This document shows, in pieces, positions 55,801-64,000 of a stretch of 64,000 nt of DNA. This stretch comes from Setophaga petechia (taxonomy: Eukaryota > Chordata > Aves > Passeriformes > Parulidae), in NCBI GenBank assembly GCA_024362935.1, contig JANCRA010000126.1:372001-436000 (forward strand), read 5' to 3'. Within the stretch, counting starts at the first letter, position 1; each line of letters starts with the position of its first letter. A program made the position numbers and the translations under genes. The notes beneath the pieces were generated by a model. It was given only the letters and a program-made list of their open reading frames with translations. It was not told where the DNA came from and searched no databases.

Positions 55801-56849
55801 TCCATGAGGAATTCCATGCAGTAATTCCTATGAAAGTGGACCAAGTAAAAAGGGTACCCAAATTAGGTGCTTACCAACACATGAGAAGGTCCAATACCCC
55901 ACCACAAGAAGTTTGAGGCTCTCTGTAGATGGTTGGGTAATGTGCAGCAGAGGGATGTATAACATAGCTGCCCTGAAATGATTATGATGGAAACCCTTCT
56001 CTTTATTTTTGCAAGAGGAAAAAACTCAAAGGAATTGCAGATTCCAATAAAAGCCTTGGGAACAGGAAACAGGTAAAAGGAGGAGAAGATGAAAAAGAAT
56101 GCACAAGATAAAGGCATATGCTTTGGTGACCCCCCTTTCCATGAGGAATTTCAGTGAATTCCTCTTTCCATGAGGAATTTCTAAACCTCTGCCTTCAGAA
56201 ATCTCTGCCCCTCCTCAGGTGTTGTCTTTCAGCCCAGGGTTCATGGCAGAATTCACCTTCCCTGTGCTGGTGTGTGATTCCAGGGGGTGAGGTGCATCTC
56301 TCTGAGGATCCTTTGGTGCTTCCCAGGCTGCTCTGACCTGGATGGAGATGGGCTGGAAGCATCTGTCTGTCTGAGCTGCTCCACACAGGATCTGCTCCAG
56401 GATTTGCAATATCCTGCAATATCCTCATTTTCCTCTTGCCTTACACAGGGAATCTGGGAATTTGGCTGCTGTAACAGCAGAGAGGGAAAAGGAGCAATTC
56501 CAGGGGTTGTGGCTGTCCTTGGAGCCCACCTGTGCTGAGGAGGGATCCCTGCAGCCTGTGCCAGGTGCTCCTGCCTGTCTGGGACACCAGTGCTGTATTT
56601 GAAATGGCTTTTCTTAGGCACACTGGTTTATTTTTGTACATCCTTCCTACACTCCCTATTTAGCTAAATATGGCCAGGGAAATGTCCTGCTGATAGGGCT
56701 GCAGAGCCTCATTATTGTTTTTCCCCAAAAGTAGATCACTCCAGTGTCCCAGATCCTGTGCACACCTGAACCAGCAGCACTGGCAGTGCCACAAGCCCCC
56801 ACAAATCCCATTTATTTTATAAATAAAATATAGCAGCTCTTCCATGGAG
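55801..56849. other. Intron 1: unclassified insert flanked by repeated CR1 words
   Basis: A unique AT-rich block (about 55826-56126) lies between two copies of a 27 bp CR1 segment (55768-55794 and 56127-56154), and a third partial copy follows at 56161. The origin of the block is unknown. The rest to 56849 is unrecognised. Confidence 0.45.
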
Positions 56850-57120
56850 TGCAGCCAGCTCCACACCCAGAGGACAGGGGGAAACAGCTTCAGCTGGGCC
56901 AGGGGAGTTCAGATTGGATATTGGGAATATTCCTTCCCCAAAAAGTCTGTCCAGCCCTGGCACAGCTGCCCAGGGCAGTGCTGGGGTCCCCATTGGTGAA
57001 GGGATTTAAAATCCCTGTGGAGGTGGCACTTGGGGACTTGGTCAGGGGTGACCCTGGCAGTGCTGGGGGCTGGATGGACTCAGGGGACTTTTCCAGCCTC
57101 AGTCACTCTGGGCTCATGAT
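56850..57120 (+). mobile_element. CR1 LINE 3' region (third type)
   Basis: 'GATTGGATATTGGGAATATT', 'CCCCATTGGTGAAGGGATTT', 'GGTGGCACTTGGGGACTTGG' and 'CCTGGCAGTGCTGGGGGCTG' follow the order of a CR1-like 3' end. Confidence 0.75.
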
Positions 57121-57943
57121 GCAGCTTGTTGGGAAATGGAAATATTGTTTAACTTCTGATGCTAAATGACATTTTCAGAAGATGATGATTAAATGTTCAT
57201 CACTGCACATGGAGGCTCAGTGACCTAAAGCCATCAGTGTCTTGTGAGGTGAAAACCAAGGAGGATGTGCCTGAGAAATTGGCTCTGTCTGAGCCCCATT
57301 TGTCCCTTGAAGGAGACTGCTCAGTGCAGGGATGAAACTTCTGGAAGTGCCTTCCCTGGCTGGTGCTCCCTACAGGGTGATGCCGCCAGCTGTGTGCACA
57401 TCTGGGTGATGGTTTGTCTTAAAATAGTCAGAAACTCTGAAAGAAACCTTTTTTATAAGCCTTTATCATTTAAATATATATATATATAATTTTTTTTTTA
57501 ACTGACCATAATTCATTCAACTGTGACCCTGCACAGGGGGTGAACAGCTCCAAACTTTTCCCCTCTGGATTTCCAAGCTGTGACTCAGGGCCTTTCTCTA
57601 ACCCACCAAGAACTGCAGTTGCTGCCTGAAGTGTGCTCTGCCTGCAAGCCTGACCTTTCATTGTTCAAAGAATGAAAAAGAAGAGCTTGCACTGAATTAT
57701 TTTCCATAATAGACTTGCCTGGAAGGACAGAAGCAGCACTGTCAGTGGGACCCCATTGTTCCCAAGGAATGTGGGGCTGGAGCTGTAGGTATGTGCTGGC
57801 CCTGCAGTGCTGACACAGAATTTCCTGCAGTTCAAGGAGTAGGAGCCTTTGTTTTTTGGGAACAAGAGGGGTCTGTGTTCTGCCACCCCATGGAAGGCAG
57901 CAGGCCTGGGCTGGCTTGGGTCACCCCTCCTGACCCAGCACAA
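57121..57943. other. Intron 1: nothing recognised
   Basis: Contains an (AT)n run at about 57473-57489. No exon or array. Confidence 0.4.
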
Positions 57944-58011
57944 CAAGTGTCCCTTGTGTCCCTGGTGTCCCTTGTGTCCCTTGTGTCCCTTGTGTCCCTG
58001 GTGTCCCTGGG
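57944..58011. repeat. 9 bp tandem repeat (TGTCCCTTG), about 7 copies
   Basis: Units TGTCCCTTG and TGTCCCTGG in direct succession. Confidence 0.95.
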
Positions 58012-58039
58012 GCTGCAGCTCTGTGGCAGCAGCTCCTGG

Positions 58040-58950
58040 TGCTCCTGAGGAGAGGCTGGAGCTGGGCTGGGAGAGCTGGGAATGCTCACCTGGACAGGGG
58101 AGATCCAGGGGCAGGAATGCTCACCTGGACAGGGGAGATCCAGGGCAGGAAATGCAGGGCAGGAATGCTCACCTGGACAGGGGAGATCCAGGGGCAGAAA
58201 TGCTCACCTGGAAAAGGGAAATGCAGGGCAGGAATGCTCACCTGGACAAGGGGAGATCCAGGGGCAGGAAATGCAGGGACAGGAATGCTCACCTGGACAA
58301 AGGGAAATGCAGGGGCAGGAATGCTCACCTGGACAAGGGAAATGCAGAAATGCTCACCTGGACAAGGGAGATCCAGGGACAGGAAATGCAGGGGCAGGAA
58401 ATCCAGAGGCAGGAATGCACACCTGGACAGGGGAAATGCAGGGGCAGGAATGCTCACCTGGATAAGGGAAATGCAGGGGCAGGAATGCAGGGGCAGGAAT
58501 GCTTACCTGGACAAGGGGAAATGCAGGGGCAGGAATGCTCACCTGGATAAGGGAAATGCAGAAATGCAAGGGCAGGAATGCTCACCTGGACAAGGGAAAT
58601 GCAGAAATGCAGGGGCAGGAATGCTCACCTGGACAAGGGAAATGCAGAAATGCAGGGGCAGGAATGCTCACCTGGACAAGGGAAATGCAGGGGCAGGAAT
58701 GCTCACCTGGATAAGGGAAATGCAGAAATGCAAGGGCAGGAATGCTCACCTGGACAAGGGAAATGCAGAAATGCAGGGGCAGGAATGCTCACCTGGACAA
58801 GGGAAATGCAGAAATGCAGGGGCAGGAATGCTCACCTGGACAAGGGAAATGCAGAAATGCAGGGGCAGGAATGCTCACCTGGACAAGGGAAATGCAGGGG
58901 CAGCTCAGAGCCCCTCCAGGAGAGCTGCAGAGGGTCTGGGGACAAAACCT
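58040..58950 (+). mobile_element. CR1 LINE fragment largely replaced by an internal array
   Basis: Starts with CR1 words 'GAGGCTGGAGCTGGGCTGGG' and 'AGAGCTGGGAATGCTCACCT'. It resumes CR1 order after the array with 'CAGCTCAGAGCCCCTCCAGG' and 'AGAGCTGCAGAGGGTCTGGG' (58904-58942). Confidence 0.85.
58075..58903. repeat. About 35-45 bp minisatellite born inside CR1
   Basis: Some twenty units of GGAATGCTCACCTGGACAAG + GGAAATGCAGGGGCA with an optional GAAATGCA insert. The same words appear once in the CR1 at 11515-12010 ('GGGAATGTTCACCTGGAGAG'). It yields a 300-residue spurious frame. Confidence 0.96.
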
Positions 58951-59449
58951 TTCTGTGCATTCCAGCCTTTCTGTTCCAAGGATGACCTCAAAAGGCTGAA
59001 AAGTGAAAAAGTGAAGGATTGGTGATGGGTGTGTGTTGTGCCAACCTGAAGGCTGCAGATGAGTCAGTTCAGGTGCATCTTTTCAGCTTGGTGCCAGGAA
59101 TAAATTGAACACAGAGATGCAGTCAGGGAGGGATAACTGGTGATTGCTTCTCCTCTGTTTCCAGCTCATAGCTGTGATATAATGCCTCCGTGTGCACTTT
59201 GCTGTATTTTTTTTCATGTCAACATTATTAAAATGTCACTTTCCCTCCCAAATCCCAGGGCTGGAGGGGGTTTGCTGGGATTAGCAAGGTTTGCTGAGGA
59301 CATGGATGTGCTGCAGGACCCTCTGGGAGGGATCAGGAGCAGCACTGAAGTATAGATCAGGGATTATGGAAAATCCTAATCTCTATAGGGGAGCTGGGTG
59401 GAGTCAAACCCAGCACTAAATTCCCTTGCGTCATTTGTGCTGCTCAGGG
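58951..59449. other. Intron 1: nothing recognised
   Basis: Unique spacer between arrays. Confidence 0.4.
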
Positions 59450-59962
59450 GTGGCATTAACTGCAGAACTGGGGTGTAATTAACTCTAGATCTGGGGTGTA
59501 ATTAACTCTAGATCTGGGGTGGCATTAACTCCAGAACTGGGGTGTAATTAACTCCAGAACTGGGGTGTAATTAACTCCTGAACTGGGGTGTAATTAACTC
59601 CAGATCTGGGGTGTAATTAACTCTAGATCTGGGGTGGCATTAACTCCAGATCTGGGGTGGCATTAACTCTATATCTGGGATGTCATTAACTCCAGAACTG
59701 AGGTGTAATTAACTCTAGATCTGGGGTGTAATTAACTCCAGAACTGGGGTGTAATTAACTCCAGAACTGGGGTGTAATTAACTCCAGATCTGGGGTGGCA
59801 TTAACTCCAGATCTGGGGTCTAATTAACTCCAGAATTGGGGTGGCATTAACTAGATCTGGGGTGTAATTAACTCCAGATCTGGGGTGACATTAACTAACT
59901 CCAGAACTGGGGTGTAATTAACTCCAGATCTGGGGTGGCATTAACTAACTCCAGATCTGGGG
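59450..59962. repeat. 22 bp minisatellite with TAATTA sites
   Basis: Units GGGGTGTAATTAACTCCAGA + TCT, about 22 copies. By my count 13 carry the palindrome TAATTA; the others have GGCATTAA or similar. Confidence 0.96.
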
Positions 59963-60165
59963 CAGGTGCTGGGCATTATTTTTTACCTTTTTTATTCAAG
60001 GCTCTGATAAAAGACCCCATGAAATGTCACATCCATGAGCTAAACCTGCTTTAGATGATCCCAGTTTATTTCTGATCCTTTGTGTGGGGGTTTAGGAGCA
60101 TCTGGGAATTCCTGAGCACTGCCCAAACATTTGGTGCACAGGCACAGGGGATGTGCAGTGGGCAG

Positions 60166-60240
60166 AGATGTCTGATGGAATTCTCTCTGTCTCCCTGCCT
60201 GGGTTCCAGGGCAGTGTCACACCATGGCTGCCCTGATCAG
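60166..60240 (+). pseudogene. MAP4: Degenerate copy 1 of MAP4 exon 2 acceptor/start region
   Basis: Matches 61690-61775 in order: a GCACAGGGGATGTGCAGTG lead, CTGTCTGATGGA or TGTCTGATGGAATTC, a C/T tract, CAG at 60207-60209, then ACCATGGCTGCCCTG (ATG 60224) against GGCATGGCTGACCTG in the real exon. It is followed at 60241 by GT in CAG|GTGCTG, so it could act as a small pseudo-exon. The MAP4 frame is not continued. Confidence 0.6.
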
Positions 60241-60720
60241 GTGCTGGGGGTTACTTTTTACCTTTTTTATTCAAAGTTCTGTTAAAAAAACCCATAAATG
60301 TCACATCCATGAGCTAAACCTGCTTTAGATGATCCCAGTTTATTTCTGATCCATTGTGGGGGGTTTAGGAACATCTGGGAGTCACTGAGCACTGCACAAA
60401 CATTTGATGTACAGGCACAGGGGATGTGGAGAGGTTTAGGAACATCTGGGAATTCCTGACACTGCACAAAGGTCTGATGTCCAGGCACAGGGCACATGGG
60501 GGGGTTTAGGAACATCTGGGAGTCACTGAGCACTGCACAAAGGTTTGGTGCACAGGGGACATGGGGGGTTTAGGAACATCTGAGAATTACTGGAATTACT
60601 GAGCCCTGCACAAATGTTTGGTGTGCAGGCACAGGGGACATGGGGGCTTTAGGAGCATCTGGGAGTTCCTGACACTGCACAAAGGTTTGGTCTGAAGGCA
60701 CAGGGGATGTGGGGTGGGCA

Positions 60721-60795
60721 GAGATGTCTGATGGAATTCTCTCTGTCTCCCTGCTGGGTTCCAGGGCAGTGTCACACCATGGCTGCCCTGACCAG
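60721..60795 (+). pseudogene. MAP4: Degenerate copy 2 of MAP4 exon 2 acceptor/start region
   Basis: Same structure as the copy 555 bp upstream: C/T tract, CAG at 60762-60764, ATG at 60779-60781, CAG|GTGCTG at 60793-60796. Both copies are more like each other than like the true exon. Confidence 0.6.
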
Positions 60796-61743
60796 GTGCT
60801 GGGGGTTACTTTTTACCTTTTTTATTCAAAGTTCTGTTAAAAAACCCCATGAAATGTCACATCCACGAGCTAAACCTGCTTTGATGATCCCAGTTTATTT
60901 CTGATCCATGGTGGGGGTTTAGAAACATCTGGGAGTTCCTGAGCCCTGCACAAAGGTTTGGTGCACAGGGTATTGGGGGGTTTAGGAATATCTGAGAATT
61001 ACTGGAATTACTGAGCCCTGTACAAAGGTTTGGTGCACAGGCATGGGGGACATGGGGGGTTTAGGAACATCTGGGAGTTCCTGAGCACTGCACAAAGGTT
61101 TGGTGTAAAGGCACAGGGGATATGGGGTGGTTTAGGAACATCTGGGAGTCACTGAGTACTGCCCAAACATTTGGTGTGAAGGCACAGGGGACATGGGGGG
61201 TTTAGGAACATCTGGGAGTCACTGAGCCCTGCACAAAGGTTTGGTGTGCAGGCACAGGGGACATGGGGGGTTTAGGAACATCTGGGAGTCACTGAGCACT
61301 GCACAAAGGTTTGGTGCACAGGCACAGGGGACATGGGGGGGGTTTAGGAACATCTGGGAGTCACTGAGCACTGCACAAACATTTGATGTACTGGCACAGG
61401 GGACATGGGGGGTTTAGAAACATCTGGGAATTACTGGAATTACTGAGCCCTGCACAAAGGTTTGGTGCACAGGACATGGGGGGTTTAGGAACATCTGGGA
61501 GTCACTGAGCACTGCACAAAGGTTTGGTGCACAGACACAGGGGATGTGGGGGGTTTAGGAACATCTGGGAGTTCCTGAGCAGTACCCAAACATTTGATGC
61601 ACAGGCACAGGGGACATGAGGGGTTTAGGAACACCTGGGAGTCACTGAGCCCTGCACAAAGGTTTGGTGTGCAGGCACAGGGGATGTGCAGTGCCCAGAC
61701 CTGTCTGATGGAGCTCTCTGTCCCTCTCTCCCTGTGGTTGCAG

Positions 61744-61994
61744 GTGCTCAGGCATGGCTGACCTGGACCACTCCCTGAGCCTGGCCGATGCTCTGACGGA
61801 GCCGCCCCCGGCCGTGGAGGAGGAGGTGAAGAGAGATTTCATTGCCACGCTGGAGGCTGAGAAGTTTGATGACGTGGTGGGGGAGACTGTGGACAAGACA
61901 GACTACGTGCCCCTGCTGGATGATGAGGAGCAGGCCAGGCCTGGCTCCCAGGAGCCCAAAGGCAAAGGCCACGTGGACGGGGTTGCCGTGGAAC
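61744..61994 (+). other. MAP4: MAP4 exon 2 (first coding exon)
   Basis: Acceptor: C/T-rich tract then TTGCAG|GTGCTCAG. Donor: GAAC|GTAAGT at 61995. Ten bases of 5' UTR precede the ATG. A second AG eight bases into the exon (61750-61751) could be an alternative acceptor and would not affect the protein. Confidence 0.92.
61754..61994 (+). CDS. MAP4: Microtubule-associated protein 4, N-terminal coding exon (partial)
   Basis: MAP4 is the widely expressed non-neuronal microtubule-associated protein. Its C-terminal repeats bind and stabilise microtubules and its long acidic N-terminal part projects from the lattice. This exon gives 80 codons plus one base (phase 1). It starts [16 protein letters not shown] and continues through [25 protein letters not shown] and PLLDDEE, matching the conserved vertebrate MAP4 N-terminus, with a few extra residues (DHSL region) relative to mammalian MAP4 as I recall it. 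The ATG has a good context (G at -3 and +4). The frame stays open past the donor to 62149, but GTAAGT and loss of MAP4-like sequence after VAVE mark the exon end. The microtubule-binding domain and later exons are outside the window. Confidence 0.95.
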
Positions 61995-62530
61995 GTAAGT
62001 GTCCAAGTGTCCCCAAAAGTGCCACTGGCACAGCTGGAACATCTGTGCCTGCTGTGACACTGCTGGGACAGGACCTGCTCTGCTGCTGGCCTCAGTCTGA
62101 CAGGCTTACTGCAAAAGCCAAGGCCTGTTTGTTGCTCTTTGCCCTGTGAGACAGCCTCTCCCTGCTGGCCACCCCATTTAGGGACAGGCTCTGCTGTACA
62201 CTCATGTTTGGGGTTGGTGCTTTTGGGGCTCTCAGAGGAAACACTGGCCAAATTCTGAGGTGCCATGCTCCACAAAGAGTGTCCCAAAGCAGCAGAGCTG
62301 TGCAAGGTGCCACCACCACTCTGGGGGATGGCAGAGCCAAGCAGGGAAGGTGGATGATGAAGTGAAAGATGGGAATGTTCATCATCTCCTGAATGTTTGA
62401 CAGCTGAATCCCATGGTTCTGACCCAAGGGATTCAGTGTTCTTTATTTACTTGTGCTGGTTGTGTGCATGGAACCAAAGTGTGCTGCTGCCTCTGCTGCT
62501 GCTGAGCACTTTCCACCCAGCTGGTATTTA
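61995..62530 (+). other. MAP4: Start of MAP4 intron 2
   Basis: Follows the exon 2 donor. No exon or named repeat. Confidence 0.7.
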
Positions 62531-63100
62531 GAATCATGGAATCATTGAGTTTGGAAAAGATCTTGGAGATCATCAAACCCAGCACTGCCAAGGCCACCAC
62601 TGACCCATGTCCCCAGTGCCACATCCACATGGGTGTCACATCCCTCCAGCAATGGGGACTCCACCATGCCCTGGGCAGCTGGGCCAGGGCTGGAGAACCT
62701 TTCCAGAAGAATTATTCCAAATTTCCACCTGAACCTGCCCTTGAGGCCATTCCCTCTGCTCCTGTCCCTGTTCCCTGGGATAAGATCCCAAATCCCCCCC
62801 GGCTGTGCCCTCCTGGCAGGAGCTGTGCAGAGCCACAAGGGCCCCCTGAGCCCCCTTTGCTCCAGGCTGAGCCCCTGCCCATCTCCCTCAGGGATTCTCC
62901 AGCCCCTGCCCAGCTCCTCAGGGATTCTGCAGCCCCTCCCCAGCTCCTCAGGGATTCTCCAGCCCCTTCCCAGCTCCTCAGGGATTCTCCAGCCCCTTCC
63001 CAGCTCCCTCAGGGATTCTCCAGCCCCTTCTCAGCTCCATTCCCTGCCCTGCACACACTCCAGCCCCTCTGGGTCTGTCCTGGGCCTGGGGACCCCAGAA
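62531..63100 (-). mobile_element. CR1 LINE 3' region with internal array
   Basis: Reverse-strand CR1: 'GAATCATGGAATCATTGAGT', 'CACTGCCAAGGCCACCACTG', 'CTGTTCCCTGGGATAAGATC' and 'CAGGAGCTGTGCAGAGCCAC', then 'TGCTCCAGGCTGAGCCCCTG'. From 62880 the element is taken over by a tandem array. Confidence 0.9.
62880..63035. repeat. 30-32 bp minisatellite inside CR1
   Basis: Five units of CCCAGCTCCTCAGGGATTCT + CCAGCCCCTT. Confidence 0.95.
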
Positions 63101-64000
63101 CTGCCCCAGGAGTTTCAAGTGGAACATCACCAATTTATTTGTGTTAAGAGCTTTCTCAAAAATTCTGTAGGAAAAAAAGATTTTTGAATAGATGCTTCCC
63201 TGTGTGAAAGGGAAAAGGGGGAGATTTGGGGTCATACAATGAGTTTCTTTCCCAGTGAACAATTTAAATTTTTACTCCTTTGCTTGTGTGCTGTTCCCTC
63301 CCTGCCCAAGTGGGAATTGTCTCTGGGACCAGCAGTGCCTTGATGATTTTATTTGTTTTGTGGCCTTGATCTGTGCTCAAAAATAGGAAAACCTTTGGTA
63401 ACCTGGTGAGTTCTTCAGAAGAAATTTTCTTTTTTTGCTTTAATGCTGCTGCTCATCAGTGTTGAGGAAGGTGGGATGTGATTCCTCAGAACAAACAGAA
63501 CCTCCAGGACCACAGATGGGGAGTTCTGCTCTGCTCAAGGCATTTATTTACTTTGATTAGAATTGCACTGGGTGCCTTGTAATACAGAAAATGTAACCTT
63601 GAATTTTCCATGCTGACACAGTTATTAAATGGCACCAAAGGAGCAGGAGGGATGGGCAAAGGGATTATTATAAAACTTGGAATTTGGGCACTTCAGATGT
63701 GTATTATTTGTTTCATTTCTGTTTTAGCACTGCAGAAGCAGAGAAACTCAAGGACTTGTTAACACCTTGTTTATAATTTGAGGGTATTTTAAAGCAATCC
63801 TTTGTTGTAGAAGCTGCAGATCCTGAACCATCTCAGCACCAGGATCTCTCAGTGCTGAAATCATGACACAATATTGGTGTAAAATACAAGTGTGTCCTGG
63901 ACATTGCTGTTGATGATACCTTTGGGTTTAACTTTCTATTTTTCAGGGCATCCCTATCCCAGCTCATTATTCCAATAACTCCAGACCTTGGGCTGGGGGT
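63101..64000 (+). other. MAP4: MAP4 intron 2, unique sequence
   Basis: AT-rich unique DNA with no recognised element up to the window end. Confidence 0.5.

Larger units (their letters stand above)
59963..61690. repeat. Higher-order tandem array ending at exon 2
   Basis: Two components are visible. The first is a roughly 65-70 bp unit (GGGGTTTAGGAACATCTGGG, AGTCACTGAGCACTGCACAA, AGGTTTGGTGCACAGGCACA, GGGGACATG) repeated about twenty times. The second is a block of about 180 bp, resembling the exon 2 acceptor region followed by TTTTTACCTTTTTTATTCAA, found whole near 60166 and 60721 (offset 555 bp) and partly at 59963-60080. The last 65-70 bp unit runs into the exon 2 polypyrimidine tract. Confidence 0.93.
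3545..61743 (+). other. MAP4: MAP4 intron 1 (58.2 kb)
   Basis: Bounded by GTAAGG at 3545 and a pyrimidine-rich tract ending in TTGCAG at 61738-61743. No other convincing exon was found inside. The interval is dominated by CR1 fragments, solo LTRs and tandem arrays, listed individually. Confidence 0.75.

Noticed and set aside
58039..59025. 328-codon open frame on the + strand
   Set aside because: It lies in a CR1-derived minisatellite. The sequence is a periodic peptide with no splice context or family resemblance.
61995..62149. Continuation of the MAP4 frame past 61994
   Set aside because: The consensus donor GTAAGT is at 61995, and residues after it no longer resemble MAP4.

Overview
This 64 kb window is vertebrate nuclear DNA, most likely from a bird and probably a songbird. 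The evidence is a dense scatter of CR1-type LINE 3' ends on both strands, short solo LTRs of kinds that (from memory) are common in passerine genomes, a classical CpG-island promoter, and one exon with consensus splice sites. There are no bacterial operons, no RNA genes I can recognise, and no intact mobile-element proteins.

The window appears to hold one gene, on the + strand: the 5' end of MAP4 (microtubule-associated protein 4). A CpG island at about 3185-4345 carries GC boxes, two inverted CCAAT boxes 31 bp apart, and a non-coding exon 1 ending at 3544 in a strong splice donor. The first coding exon, 61744-61994 (ATG at 61754), encodes the conserved MAP4 N-terminus. Everything between is therefore inferred to be a 58.2 kb intron 1. 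The first 3 kb is upstream intergenic DNA, and 61995-64000 is the start of intron 2. No other gene is supported; the other long open frames lie in low-complexity arrays, CR1 copies or GC-rich DNA.

Intron 1 is unusual for tandem repeats. More than twenty arrays with mostly unrelated units (about 9 to 70 bp) fill roughly a sixth of the window by my own addition of boundaries. Several arrays grew out of internal segments of CR1 elements. Two long, nearly identical inverted repeats are present (arms 251 bp at 29019/29544 and 220 bp at 37126/38317); the second encloses a minisatellite. Solo LTRs lie at 33903-34525, 41702-42712, 54353-54599, 54843-55142 and 55319-55703. The last is nested inside a CR1 copy with a perfect 6 bp target duplication. 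The 1.6 kb array just upstream of exon 2 contains two degenerate copies of the exon 2 acceptor region, each with an AG, an ATG and a following GT.

Layout: 1-3184 upstream DNA with a CR1 relic; 3185-4345 promoter and exon 1; 4346-8240 largely unique intron; 8241-15984 arrays and CR1; 15985-17500 AT-rich unique DNA; 17500-31735 CR1 copies, CR1-born arrays and the first inverted repeat; 31736-44288 large minisatellites, LTRs and the second inverted repeat; 44289-54350 mixed; 54353-55703 LTR cluster; 57945-61700 nearly continuous arrays; then exon 2 and intron 2.
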